Shown here: in pieces, positions 17,223 through 25,710 of the stretch
Layout of the letters: the number at the start of each line of letters is the position of its first letter
Position numbering within the stretch: the stretch's first letter is position 1
Assembly (NCBI RefSeq): GCF_030676415.1
Contig: NZ_JAUUTW010000031.1
Coordinates: forward strand, 1-61,194
Direction of reading: 5' to 3'
Length of the DNA stretch: 61,194 nucleotides
Source of the DNA: Peribacillus frigoritolerans
GTDB lineage: Bacteria; Bacillota; Bacilli; Bacillales; DSM-1321
Notes under the pieces: generated by a model
Told to the model about the DNA's origin: nothing
Seen by the model: only the letters and a program-made list of their open reading frames with translations
Databases searched by the model: none
Program-made: the position numbers and the translations under genes

Positions 17223-18436
17223 GCTACTTCGCTCCCTGCTTCTTGTTTAGTTGTATTTAATTTTAAAAAAAGACTCGCTATGATCGGAATGAAGAGGGAA
17301 CCTATTAATAAAGTAAAAGCTCCTGTGTAAGATCCATTAAATAGAGTGATCATATATCCCATAACGGTAGGGGCGATCGTACCGGCCATTTGCCCTCCAA
17401 AATACATGATTCCAACTGTCGTACCCATTGAATTTTGGGGGAAATATTTCAACGGAATGGCCAGGACAACAGAAAGGAGACCTACTCCAAAATAGGCAAA
17501 ACAAAGGAATGTAAGTGCAGATGCTACTGTTGATGCACTCATCGTTAAGGAAAGTGAGATAATTCCAACGACCGCACCGGTGATAATGATAAACTTTTCT
17601 TTTCCTGCAGCTATTTTATCCAATGCCCACGAGCTGATAATAATCCCGATAAGAGAACACGCGACCGGTAGCATGGAAATGAATCCTGTTTTGACAAGTT
17701 CGAGCCCACGAACGTTCACCCAATAAGAAGGCAGCCATGAGTTTAATCCCCAGTTCACCATGCTCATACCAAAATAAATAAGCGTCAGCTTCCAGGCTGT
17801 AGGGTTTTTCAAGACCTTTAAATAAGATACTTTTTGTTTTTCAGTTGTTCCATTTTGTTGTGCTCTTTCAGGTAGATACTTCCAAAGCAAGAGAAGAAAA
17901 ATAAACCCGAGAGCCCCAAAAATGAAGAACATAACGTTCCAGCCTATACTTTCAATTAGTAAAGCAGCAAGAAGGACAGAGATTATGGAACCGATTTGAG
18001 TAGAGGCTGATAATAGTCCTTTTGCTCGTCCACGTTGTTCTTTAGGGAAATTTTCCGCCAAGGCTACAGAACTGGCTGACGGAAAACTTCCTTCACCAAT
18101 TCCAAATAAGAAGCGAATTATGATTAATGAAAGAAATGACCAGGCAAATCCGGTAAAAATAGTAAAGACGGACCAAACCAATAATGAAATAAGAATGACT
18201 TTTTTTGAACCGTATTTATCGGTCAGCCACCCGCCAATTAATTGCATAATGGCGTAAGCAAGAAAGAAGCTACTAATGACCATTCCGCCTTGAGTAGGAG
18301 TTAAACTAAATTCCTTAGAAATGGCGATAATGGCTACACTCATAGAGTTTTTGTCTAAATAATTGACAACCCAAGTTAAAAATAGAAGAGTTAATACTGT
18401 GGTTTTTGTTTTGGTTTTGTATACGTTTTCATTCAT
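17219..18436 (-). CDS. MFS transporter, anion:cation symporter (ACS) type
   Basis: The product has 405 residues and 12 predicted helices. The N-terminal NYLDKNSMSVAI is typical of the ACS subfamily (hexuronate, allantoate and phthalate transporters). The helix 2-3 loop is GGWLTDKYGSKKV, and RFLFGIGEGSFPSASSVALAENFP follows in helix 4. ATG 18436 is preferred because AAAGGGG lies just upstream of it; the frame continues 15 codons further without such a site. It is first in the operon with the M20 hydrolase and supplies its substrate. A clear promoter and palindrome lie upstream. Confidence 0.9.
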   Translation of the reverse strand: MNENVYKTKTKTTVLTLLFLTWVVNYLDKNSMSVAIIAISKEFSLTPTQGGMVISSFFLAYAIMQLIGGWLTDKYGSKKVILISLLVWSVFTIFTGFAWSFLSLIIIRFLFGIGEGSFPSASSVALAENFPKEQRGRAKGLLSASTQIGSIISVLLAALLIESIGWNVMFFIFGALGFIFLLLLWKYLPERAQQNGTTEKQKVSYLKVLKNPTAWKLTLIYFGMSMVNWGLNSWLPSYWVNVRGLELVKTGFISMLPVACSLIGIIISSWALDKIAAGKEKFIIITGAVVGIISLSLTMSASTVASALTFLCFAYFGVGLLSVVLAIPLKYFPQNSMGTTVGIMYFGGQMAGTIAPTVMGYMITLFNGSYTGAFTLLIGSLFIPIIASLFLKLNTTKQEAGSEVA

Positions 18437-18522
18437 ATGTGTTCCCCTTTCAATTCTTTTATTAATAGGTTCCTCTTTCATTAGATTTATTAATCAGAAG
18501 AAAATGATTTTTGGACCTATTT

Positions 18523-18534
18523 AAGACATGTCTT
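18523..18534. promoter_or_regulatory. 12-bp palindromic operator candidate
   Basis: AAGACATGTCTT is a perfect palindrome inside ATTTAAGACATGTCTTTAAA, just downstream of the minus-strand -10 box, at the expected transcription start. It is the best candidate site for the divergently encoded regulator. Confidence 0.5.
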
Positions 18535-18541
18535 TAAATTA

Positions 18542-18570
18542 ATTATAGCAATCCATTTTCAAAATAACAA
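18542..18570 (-). promoter_or_regulatory. SigmaA promoter of the transporter-hydrolase operon
   Basis: On the minus strand TTGTTA (18565-18570), a 17-bp spacer and TATAAT (18542-18547). Confidence 0.65.
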
Positions 18571-18608
18571 GAAAATTCAAAATGGTAATCGCTAGAAAAT
18601 TTGATTGC

Positions 18609-18637
18609 TTGGTGAAAAGCAAGCAAGCGAGTATAAT
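18609..18637 (+). promoter_or_regulatory. SigmaA promoter of the divergent regulator gene
   Basis: TTGGTG (18609-18614), 17-bp spacer, TATAAT (18632-18637). Its position excludes a translation start at 18605 and supports ATG 18680. Confidence 0.6.
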
Positions 18638-18679
18638 AAAAGTGCGAACTTACGGTCGGAGAAGGGAACGAAAATTATT

Positions 18680-19987
18680 ATGATTAAAATCGGTGTAATC
18701 ACCGCGCCCCATTCTATCAGTGAAATTAAAAGGATTGAACCGCATATTCAAGATCAATGTGAATTAACGTTTTTACCTTATCGTCAAATTAGCGAGATCA
18801 AAGAGCTGTATGAGCGCAATCATTTGTTTTTTGATGGAATTCTTTTTAGTGGAGCATTAGGTTTTACAATTTTGCAGCAAGAATATACCGTTTTTCAAAC
18901 TCCTGTTTATTTTTTGGACATTCCGGAAGGAGATTTTTATAAACGCTTATTTACCATTAGTAATTCTAATGAAAATTTAAACTTTGCTCGGGTTTGTATG
19001 GATTTACTTAGTAAAGAAAACAATAATATGGGGCTTAAAGAAGTATTAAAGGAAGATGAATTTCCTTTTTGCTTGCAATTGGAATATTCAGAAGCTATTT
19101 ACGAAAAAGCGTTTCAACAATATTTGTCATTATGGCAGCAAGGAAAGATTGATTTAGTAATTACTCGAATAAGTAATATTGTGGGTCTCCTAAATCAAGC
19201 TGGCATTCCAAATATCTTCATCTTTCCTTCCAAAGAATCAATTTTAGAACAAATCAAACACATAATTAATGAATTGCAAATATCTAATTTATTAGAGAAC
19301 CAATGGGCAATTGGGGTGGTTACAATTAAAGGTCAAGAAGATATGTCTGACCTTGAATTTAAACAGATTCTGCTCCATAAAGCGCTTTTGGAATTTAACG
19401 AAAAAGAAAATGCTTTATCCGTCATTCAGAAAAAGCATGCAAGTTTTGAGATTATTACATCTCAGGCTGACCTTAGAAGATTAACGAAAGAATATACTAG
19501 ATGTTTTGTTTTACAGTATCTGAACGAAGTGCTTCCCTTTCAGGTAAATATAGGGTGGGGAATCGGAACGACACTCTATCAAGCTAAGACATCTGCCCAA
19601 ACGGCAAATAAACAAGCTGAATCACATGATTTTCCATGTACTTATGCAATTACTGCAAATGAAGAGGTAGTTGGCCCACTGGGAGATGATACTTGTCTCC
19701 ATATTATGAATACAGTAGATCCTCAATTGGAAAAACTGAGTGAAACATTAGATGTTTCCATTCTTCGTATCCAAAAAATCATAGCTGTAATTTCCAAACT
19801 CCAGACAAATGAACTAACCGCCGAAGATTTGGCTTATCATCTGAGGCTTACATTACGTCAGGCTAACCGGATTTTAAATAATCTGGAGGATAAAGGGGTT
19901 GCCCATATTTCGTACAGAAAACAGGAAAAACTTAGAGGCCGTCCCAAAAAAGTTTACAAGATAGATTTTAGAACAGTTTCTAAATGA
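18680..19987 (+). CDS. Transcriptional regulator with degenerate GGDEF-like middle and winged-helix C-terminus
   Basis: The product has 435 residues. The N-terminal 190 have an alternating alpha/beta pattern (IKIGVITAPHSISEI, FDGILFSGALG, VYFLDIP), suggesting a small-molecule sensor. The middle (about 230-350) ends in VNIGWGIGTTLYQAKTSAQ, which resembles the degenerate cyclase domain of CdaR/PucR-type regulators. Residues 375-435 form a winged helix (AYHLRLTLRQANRILNNL, then GRPKKVYKI). It is divergent from the MFS/M20 operon, with an operator-like palindrome between them, so it probably controls that operon in response to its substrate. The start was chosen from the promoter position and AGAAGGG upstream. 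It is not a standard named family. Confidence 0.8.
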   Translation: MIKIGVITAPHSISEIKRIEPHIQDQCELTFLPYRQISEIKELYERNHLFFDGILFSGALGFTILQQEYTVFQTPVYFLDIPEGDFYKRLFTISNSNENLNFARVCMDLLSKENNNMGLKEVLKEDEFPFCLQLEYSEAIYEKAFQQYLSLWQQGKIDLVITRISNIVGLLNQAGIPNIFIFPSKESILEQIKHIINELQISNLLENQWAIGVVTIKGQEDMSDLEFKQILLHKALLEFNEKENALSVIQKKHASFEIITSQADLRRLTKEYTRCFVLQYLNEVLPFQVNIGWGIGTTLYQAKTSAQTANKQAESHDFPCTYAITANEEVVGPLGDDTCLHIMNTVDPQLEKLSETLDVSILRIQKIIAVISKLQTNELTAEDLAYHLRLTLRQANRILNNLEDKGVAHISYRKQEKLRGRPKKVYKIDFRTVSK

Positions 19988-20006
19988 TCAATGCTTTATA
20001 AATTCC

Positions 20007-20034
20007 AGCCTTGTATATTTCAATATACAAGGCT
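20007..20034. terminator. Perfect hairpin after the regulator gene
   Basis: AGCCTTGTATATT (20007-20019) and its complement (20022-20034). There is no T-tract on the plus strand. Confidence 0.6.
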
Positions 20035-20099
20035 GCCCAATAAAATAACTTTCTAGAAGAATATCATCGTGTCGAAACCTGTTTCTCTCGATTAGCCCT

Positions 20100-20954
20100 A
20101 TGATTTCCCTGTTTTTAACTTGGCAATTACAGTTTAAGCCTTATTTAATGTTAATCTCGGGGGCAATTATGTTGGTGAGAGGATTAGCTGAACTTCGAAA
20201 AGACAGAAAAGGATTTGGGGGTATTTTCATTAAGACAATTAGTTCATTAGGTATAAAATCTGAAAAAGAAGTTTCTAAGCTATTTATTAAAGCAGGGATC
20301 ATAACAATTATCGGATTAATCGCCTTACAAGTTTCAATGGCTTGGATAGGTGCTACTAGTGTGGATGCAATTGGTTTAAAAGAAAACGGTGGGGAAGTTC
20401 TAGCGGGGAGTGCCATCGCTCTTTTTGGTGAATTTGGGATTTACATCATTGGAAAAGTTATTTTTCTGACAGGGATTACTACCAATGTTGCTTGCCTAGC
20501 AGCTGTTTCGGAATACTTTGAAAGAATTATACCGTCTTTAAGTTACAAAAAATGGCTAATGGTTTTTTCTATCATAGGCTTAACTATTACAAATTTTGGA
20601 TTGAACATAATTTTAACCTTAGCATCCCCAATATTGCTTCTGCTTTACCCTTTGGCAATTGCTTTGATTGCTTTAATATTTGCTAATAATTTGTTTAAAG
20701 GTTATCAGTCTGTATATGTGAGTACAGTAGTAGGAGTCGGATTGGTAGCTCTGCTTGATTCTTTAAAAGAGGCTCATATCTTAACACATGCAATTAACAA
20801 TACATTTGGATTCATTCCATTATTCGAGCATGGCGTTGGATGGATTACCACAGGGTTAGTGGGCTTTTTGATTGGGCTAATAGTTGCAAAAACTAAAAAA
20901 GAGCCCAGCGAATTCATTGATATAGCTGGACAAGCAATTGATAAAATTTCGTAA
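20100..20954 (+). pseudogene. brnQ: Branched-chain amino acid carrier BrnQ, N-terminally truncated
   Basis: This 284-residue frame covers the C-terminal half or more of a BrnQ (LIVCS family) carrier. Family-like segments are the FIKAGI helix, MAWIGATSVDAIG, TTNVACLAAVSEYFERIIP, LSYKKWLMVFSIIGL and PILLLLYPLAIALIALIF. BrnQ is normally about 440 residues with 12 helices. The first third is missing, and the opening residues before about position 45 fit poorly. No convincing ribosome site precedes the ATG. It would not transport branched-chain amino acids in this form. Confidence 0.75.
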
Positions 20955-21178
20955 CAATCAACCAGTTGAATCAATATTAATGAAATGGACAGAGATTGAA
21001 AAAAAGAACAAAACGGCAAGTGAAATCAAAAAAGAAAAAGAAATTAACATTGTGTATTCAGTGTCTAATTGTATACAAACACCTTTTCTAACGGCCTACA
21101 GAGTTTCATCTTTCAATAAACTAAAATGAAAGTTTACGAAAAGGTTGTCTAACAGTTTATCGTTATTTTACCAAGATG

Positions 21179-21209
21179 CAGCTTTCCTTATGAGGAAGGC
21201 TTTTTTTCA
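21179..21209 (+). terminator. Intrinsic terminator
   Basis: GCTTTCC and GGAAGGC with loop TTATGA, followed by TTTTTT. Confidence 0.7.
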
Positions 21210-21279
21210 GTCTATTGGAAGATTCGAACGTTACGGGAAAATGTTTTATAACCGTTTGGAGTACAATCAAAAATAACTA

Positions 21280-21456
21280 GTAGCCACGAATTTAAACGAA
21301 TTTAGAAAGGGTTTTATAAGTGGCTCTTTCCCTGCAGTGGACTTAAGTTACTACGATGAGTTTGATGAATATTATGTATCGAGTGATGGAAATCATCGAG
21401 CTTTATGGGCTAAATTAGTGGGTGCAGAGTATACTGCTATAAGTACAATCTTATAA
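21280..21456 (+). pseudogene. ParB-like fragment
   Basis: A short frame reads FRKGFISGSFPAVDLSYYDE, then EYYVSSDGNHRALWAKLVGA and a stop. The DGNHR box with a following alanine-rich helix is the core of ParB/sulfiredoxin-fold nucleotide-binding domains. There is no start and no rest of the domain. It is a scrap beside an IS110-type fragment. Confidence 0.45.
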
Positions 21457-21516
21457 AGTATGACAATTATAAGAGAGTTCAATGTATCTTAAGTGATTAT
21501 ACGAAATTTGTGTATT

Positions 21517-21822
21517 GAGTTTAAAAGAAAACACAAGGGCCAGACCAAGATTACCAAACGGGGAGGAAAGAAATTGAGGGCTCTCTTATTCCGGGCAGCC
21601 ATGATACCGGTGGCAAATAACAAGGCTTTTGCTCTCCATATATATTACAAAAAAGGTTCTCAGAATCCATTAAAGAAAATGCAATCTCTGATAGCCTTGT
21701 GTAACAAGCTTATTCGAATTCTTTTTTCAATCGGTTAAAAACAATTTACGTTTCAAGAAGCCAAGATGTTAAAGGATATCCCTCATATGGCAACATTTGT
21801 GGTACATCAAACAGTCGCATAG
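21517..21822 (+). mobile_element. IS110-family transposase C-terminal fragment
   Basis: FKRKHKGQTKITKRGGKKLR, then FRAAMIPVANNKAF, and NPLKKMQSLIALCNKLIRIL are typical of the IS110/IS1111 C-terminal domain. After a frameshift near 21735 the tail continues as FQEAKMLKDIPHMATF and ends HQTVA-stop at 21820-21822. The N-terminal DEDD domain is absent. It is part of a decayed element. Confidence 0.75.
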
Positions 21823-22030
21823 TTCATCGGATTTTAAGGTTAAACGGTCATTTAATTAACACTCATTTAAAAGTGAAGCACGGATTAGACGGCAAAGCAA
21901 CTAACGTGAGGACTTAGATCCTGAGGGGCAGCATGACCGACATCCACCTCACGGAATGGTTGAATGAAGGAATGTAGGAGCATCGACTCTGTGAGACACG
22001 GGAGGGTTGACCTCCATGCGACATGTGACA
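21823..22030 (+). ncRNA. Possible IS1111-type non-coding 3' region (seekRNA/bridge-RNA remnant)
   Basis: The 200 bases behind the transposase fragment become GC-richer and foldable. GTGAGG (from 21908) pairs with CCTCAC (about 21957-21962), and GGAGG-GTTGA-CCTCC forms near 22001-22015. In IS1111-group elements a guide RNA is encoded downstream of the transposase. The assignment rests on position and structure only. The following 22031-22288 stretch is AT-rich and empty. Confidence 0.35.
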
Positions 22031-22288
22031 TCCTAAAGTGCGATCATAACATTGCTTAAACCAATTTTTTCCTATGGTTTGCTAGTGTTAGCATACACTT
22101 TTTTCGGTACATCCCTATCCTTGAGGAGTAATGCTGATCTTATATAGATAATGGTTAATGATAAATTCTAGAGCAATCGTGAGATTGTGTTTTGTTTATT
22201 AAGGGAGGATAGTTCAACAAGGGATATGTTCATGATACTATTTAGGTATTTAGAGTAATAATAGATAGGGAGAGAGGAGCTTTAATAA

Positions 22289-23023
22289 GTGCTCAAAAAT
22301 AGAAAAGTAATCGTAACAGGCGCTGCTTCTGGAATAGGAAAAGAAATTGTCAAACAATGCTTACATGAGGGAGCTTCAGTAATTGCATGCGATATTAATG
22401 AACATTCCTTATATGAATTAAAAAGGTCAATGGATGATCGCTATATTCTAAATACATATAAGTTAGATGTAAGTAACCATGAAGAGGTCGTTAACTTTTT
22501 TGTATATGTTGAAGCAGAACATGCTGATGTAGATGGTTTAGTTAATAATGCCGGGATTTATTTGGCGAAAAATATACTGGATTATCAAGTAGATGAAATT
22601 GGTAAAGTCCTAGATATAAACGTTAAGGGGTTTATTTATCTCTCACAAATGTTCGGTAAAAAATTGTTCCAAAGCCAACGTAAGGGAGTTATCGTTAATA
22701 TGTCTTCAGTGGCAGGAATGGAGGGCAGTTCAGATGCAATTTATGGGTTATCAAAAGCTGCCATATTAGGTTTAACTAAAAGCTGTGCAATGAATTTCTC
22801 ACCATACATCAGAGTTAATGCTGTTGCTCCTTCGATGGTTAATACTCCCATGATGGGTACAATACCTGATTGGAGAAAAGAGGAGTATTTAAGTCACCAA
22901 CTCATCAATACCCCTGTCCTCCCTGAAGATGTGGCTGATACAGTTGTCTTCTTATTATCAAATAGAGCCAAGCATTATACAGGCGCAACATTCGATATTA
23001 ATAATGGAGGATATCTACGATAG
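22289..23023 (+). CDS. Short-chain dehydrogenase/reductase (SDR)
   Basis: This is a 244-residue classical SDR. The cofactor motif is TGAASGIG near residue 10, followed by CDIN at the end of strand 2 and LVNNAGIYLA near 87. The catalytic residues are Ser in VNMSSVAGMEG near 138 and YGLSK near 152. NNGGYL replaces the usual DGG end. The start is GTG 22289 with AGAGAGGAGC upstream. It is a single gene; its tail leads into a dispersed-repeat copy that acts as terminator. The substrate is unknown, and the protein is only distantly like the SDR at 724. Confidence 0.88.
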   Translation: MLKNRKVIVTGAASGIGKEIVKQCLHEGASVIACDINEHSLYELKRSMDDRYILNTYKLDVSNHEEVVNFFVYVEAEHADVDGLVNNAGIYLAKNILDYQVDEIGKVLDINVKGFIYLSQMFGKKLFQSQRKGVIVNMSSVAGMEGSSDAIYGLSKAAILGLTKSCAMNFSPYIRVNAVAPSMVNTPMMGTIPDWRKEEYLSHQLINTPVLPEDVADTVVFLLSNRAKHYTGATFDINNGGYLR

Positions 23024-23040
23024 TTATGTCTCTTGTTAAA

Positions 23041-23108
23041 CTAAAGATCAGAGCTGTCTTTTAAGGTAGCTTTTTCTTATTGCAACTAAAGGGACAGGTT
23101 GGTTTCAG
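23041..23108 (+). repeat. Dispersed repeat copy with terminator hairpin
   Basis: CTAAAGATCAGAGCTGTCTT, an AAGGTAGC arm and T-run, then TGCAACTAAAGGGACAGGTT. It matches the other copies in order and spacing. It lies just after the SDR stop and probably terminates it. Confidence 0.6.
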
Positions 23109-23157
23109 AAAATGGTGTTTTTACAAAATAGAAAAAAATAACCCCGAATGATCGAGG

Positions 23158-23313
23158 TTATTTTTTATTTACTTGACGTCCACTTTTTTTGGAGCTCTGT
23201 GAACTTGTGTTTCCAATTTGAAATTCATTACCTAGTTCAACATCATTTCTTTTATCCTGTTTCTCGATTTGCTTTCTCGTTTGATCCTTGTTTTGCATCC
23301 CTTGTTTAGACAA
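23158..23313 (-). CDS. Small Lys/Gln-rich protein
   Basis: A frame of about 51 codons from TTG 23313 (or 46 from ATG 23298) reads SKQGMQNKDQTRKQIEKQDK, then NDVELGNEFQIGN and a Ser/Lys-rich end. It has no cysteine and no signal peptide, and is very hydrophilic. The stop lies within the hairpin AATAACC...GGTTATT at 23138-23162. The frame and composition resemble small spore-core or coat-associated proteins of Bacillus, as do its neighbours at 24750 and 25050. Ribosome-site evidence is weak (ACAAGGG close to the ATG), so it is only probable. Confidence 0.45.
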   Translation of the reverse strand: MSKQGMQNKDQTRKQIEKQDKRNDVELGNEFQIGNTSSQSSKKSGRQVNKK

Positions 23314-23438
23314 TACGTATCCATCTCGCTTTCAATGTTATTATTTTTAATATGCGCAAGTTTAGGAAAAATACGTATTATTTATTTAAAAAATAATTCT
23401 TGTCTTTAGTAACTTATTATTTAGACCTTGCTGAAATA

Positions 23439-23520
23439 TCAGGTGCGTTAGCTTAGATCAAGACTGTCTTTAAGGCAGTTTTTTCTTTATGCAACTAACG
23501 GGGTGGGATAGCTCAGAAAG
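23439..23520 (+). repeat. Dispersed repeat copy
   Basis: AGGTGCGTTAGCTTAGATCA, then CTGTCTTTAAGGCAGTTTTT, then GCAACTAACGGGGTGGGATA. This full copy shows both conserved blocks and the terminator core. Confidence 0.65.
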
Positions 23521-23589
23521 GTTATTGTTTCATTCAACTAGAATATGTATATAATTATCAATCCAAAACTAACATAAGGTGGGCTCAAA

Positions 23590-23823
23590 ATGGATAAAAG
23601 AGTTCAATTCGACTTCGAAATCGAGTTTACTAATGGCGGTGGAATTCAAGGGCAGGAATTTCGTCTTGATATTGATGGAGATGACATTCAGGACGAAGCG
23701 TTAGCTAAGTATATCGTAGAGGATATGAGGTTGCTAATGGTTGGTGAAGTTAGGATACTTAACAAAAAAATAATTAATGAAAAGCATAAACGAAGATCTG
23801 CTGATGAGAAGTCTGAGCAATAA
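23590..23823 (+). CDS. Small acidic conserved-type protein, function unknown
   Basis: The product has 77 residues. It opens with a beta-rich segment (VQFDFEIEFTNGGGIQGQEF, RLDIDGDDI), followed by a helix (LAKYIVEDMRLLMV) and strand (GEVRILNKKII), and a basic tail. The regular alternation suggests a folded soluble domain, not chance. It is preceded by AAGGTGGGC. No catalytic residues stand out and no name is known to me. The next gene starts 60 bases downstream, so they may be cotranscribed. Confidence 0.6.
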   Translation: MDKRVQFDFEIEFTNGGGIQGQEFRLDIDGDDIQDEALAKYIVEDMRLLMVGEVRILNKKIINEKHKRRSADEKSEQ

Positions 23824-23881
23824 CCCTCAGCCCTTCTAGAATTATTTCGACTGTAAATAATAAGAAGAAGGAGGAGTATTT

Positions 23882-24370
23882 ATAGAAAAAATACCTGTTA
23901 AAACTATAAAGAAGATAGAAGAGGACATAAAAAATAATGATTTAGGGAAAGCAAGGGATAGACTACACGGGTTAATTTCAACCTATCCTAATGAGTTAGA
24001 ACTTCGCAGAAAATTGGGGGACATTTATTTTGGATTAAAATATCCCTCGATGGCCGGTCGTTATTGGTATCTAGAAAAGAATAAGACACCTGAAATGGTG
24101 GATGCGTGTATTCAGTTCGAAAATTCTATGGGTAACGATCCTATTAAAATAGCAAGAGTTCTAAAATTTAAAGGAGATAGTGAAATTATAAAAAGACTGC
24201 AAGATCAAGCAATTTCTCCTATACAAAATAAAGTTAAAGAAAAATTGATAGAAGAACCTGATGAGACATTGAAGGATAAGTTATTTACTATTGGGTGTAT
24301 CACGATATTAATATTAATCATTTTCTTTACATTAATCGGAATTTACACTCTCTTTAGCTGGTTTTTTTGA
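23882..24370 (+). CDS. DUF6584-like helical protein with C-terminal membrane anchor and non-standard start
   Basis: The frame of about 162 codons starts IEKIPVKTIKKIEEDIKNND, then KARDRLHGLISTYPNELELR and MAGRYWYLE, which matches the conserved TPR-like core of DUF6584 proteins. Residues 135-158 form one hydrophobic helix (IGCITILILIIFFTLIGIY). A strong AAGGAGGAG lies 6 bases before codon ATA 23882, and no ATG, GTG or TTG exists in frame until TTG 24014, which would remove the conserved N-terminus. So either ATA is used or an ATG was mutated. The function is unknown. Confidence 0.65.
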   Translation: MEKIPVKTIKKIEEDIKNNDLGKARDRLHGLISTYPNELELRRKLGDIYFGLKYPSMAGRYWYLEKNKTPEMVDACIQFENSMGNDPIKIARVLKFKGDSEIIKRLQDQAISPIQNKVKEKLIEEPDETLKDKLFTIGCITILILIIFFTLIGIYTLFSWFF

Positions 24371-24417
24371 TCCCTGGAATCTTTCTTAAAGCGAGGTATT
24401 TATAGTTGTTGTTCTTC

Positions 24418-24482
24418 TGCTAACAGGTGCGTTAGCTGAAGATCGGAGCTGCCTTTAAGGCAGCCTTTTTTAATGCAACTAG
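24418..24482 (+). repeat. Dispersed repeat copy with strong terminator
   Basis: GCTAACAGGTGCGTTAGCTG, then GGAGCTGCCTTTAAGGCAGC and six T's, then ATGCAACTAG. Both internal hairpins are intact, making it one of the best-preserved copies. Confidence 0.7.
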
Positions 24483-24598
24483 TCAATGAATTTTTCTTTG
24501 TGAATTAATTCCAGCATTAAGGAATCCATTGTTTCGTAAAAATCCTCTGGTGTTAAGTTAATTTCAAACTTCTTATGTAAAGAAACGGCAACATTTTA
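24479..24598 (-). pseudogene. C-terminal scrap of a small protein gene
   Basis: The minus strand reads VAVSLHKKFEINLTPEDFYE, then TMDSLMLELIHKEKFID and a stop at 24479-24481. The pattern is protein-like, but a stop lies directly upstream and no start exists. The origin is unknown. The rest of 24600-24749 is AT-rich. Confidence 0.35.
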
Positions 24599-24749
24599 GG
24601 TATATAAATTATAAAATAACCGGACTGGAACTTATTATTCACTTTGTTTTTTACTCGAATTACATGACAGATTCATGTTACGATCGGTTTTAATTCGGGT
24701 ATATTTCTTCTTTCTGATCTCATACTAAAGATAAGAAGGAGGGGTATCC

Positions 24750-24932
24750 ATGGCAAAACGAACAAAGAAAAATGATGCAGACCAAAAGAACAAACAAGGA
24801 TTTGATTCAAGCAAAACCGATTCAGAATTCTCTAAAGAATTTGGCAGTGCAAACGCTAATCAAGCACATAAAAATAAAGCAAAAAAAGAAAAAGCATCTA
24901 AAAATCAAGGTGAGTGGAAAGGCATGCATTAA
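24750..24932 (+). CDS. Small Lys/Asn-rich protein, gamma-SASP-like
   Basis: The product has 60 residues. It is very hydrophilic, rich in Lys, Asn, Gln and Ala, with SEFSKEFGSANANQAHKNKA in the centre. That block recalls the repeat of gamma-type small acid-soluble spore proteins (F..EF.S..NAQ), which serve as amino acid stores in spores. Only one repeat is present and the length is shorter than SspE. AGAAGGAGGGG precedes the ATG. Expression in the forespore is inferred from the family only. Confidence 0.6.
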   Translation: MAKRTKKNDADQKNKQGFDSSKTDSEFSKEFGSANANQAHKNKAKKEKASKNQGEWKGMH

Positions 24933-25049
24933 TTAATGCTTGCCAGACTCGAACTTATGATAATAAGTGATGCCTGCACTGAGTACCAAGGGTGGAGGCT
25001 TATCATGCTTAAACTGTTTACTGAACTTTATGTAAAGGAGCTTATTTAG

Positions 25050-25181
25050 ATGACTCAATCTAAGTCACAACAAGAACGCCAATGGAAAGATCGTAAACAA
25101 TCGCAGAATCCACATGGTAAGGTCAAATCATTTGAACAATTAGCTGAAGATATGGGCAAAAGTGAAACTGAAACTAAGTAA
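25050..25181 (+). CDS. 43-residue hydrophilic protein
   Basis: ATG 25050 has AAAGGAGC upstream. The product reads TQSKSQQERQWKDRKQSQNP, then HGKVKSFEQLAEDMGKSE. It is charged, lacks cysteine, and is similar in style to the preceding 60-residue gene, so both may be spore-core proteins. Closed by a strong terminator at 25275. No family name is known to me. Confidence 0.55.
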   Translation: MTQSKSQQERQWKDRKQSQNPHGKVKSFEQLAEDMGKSETETK

Positions 25182-25274
25182 AACTGTTTAAGAATGAGAG
25201 GCTATTTCAAAGGGTCAGAGCCTCACATAATATTGAGGTCACTCTCTTGGGGTACCCTCTCTTTGCCGTTACTT

Positions 25275-25314
25275 AAAAGGTCATAATTATCGGGAGTGAT
25301 AATTATGACCTTTT
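25275..25314. terminator. Perfect 17-bp hairpin, works in both directions
   Basis: AAAAGGTCATAATTATC, loop GGGAGT, and the exact complement ending in TTTT. Confidence 0.85.
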
Positions 25315-25710
25315 AGGTTTACATATACGCATATAAAGCATTTTATGGTAATAGGATGGACAATAATTCGTATGTCTTAATGAACTAACAGATGCGTAGC
25401 TAAGATTAGATCCGTCTTGTTTTTGGTAATGGTATGTATTAACATGACAGTCATGTTATTCAGCAAACGGTCTAGATAATGGAGTTAGACTTGGGTATTT
25501 ATTTTAATAAATAAGATTGTAATAATGTACCTAAAGTAACAGACAGTAGAGTTGCATGAGAATAGATTCCGGAAGATCGTCATTAGAGTCGATCTTTTTC
25601 TTTTCACTGTTTCAGATAAAAATACTATTTGAAACACGTTGAAACCAAATTAATAGTAATAATATTTTATGAATTAGAAAAAAATAGTGCTAGGGAAGGA
25701 GGGATTGCGA
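25315..25710. other. Intergenic stretch with a degenerate repeat copy
   Basis: TGAACTAACAGATGCGTAGC at 25381-25400 with TCCGTCTTG and T-run is a worn copy of the dispersed repeat. GATCGTC...GAGTCGATC with T's near 25574-25598 is a second hairpin. No gene is supported. Confidence 0.4.

Noticed and set aside
23041..24482. Regularly spaced repeats considered as a CRISPR array
   Set aside because: The units are separated by genes and hundreds of bases, vary in length and carry terminators; there are no uniform spacers and no cas genes.
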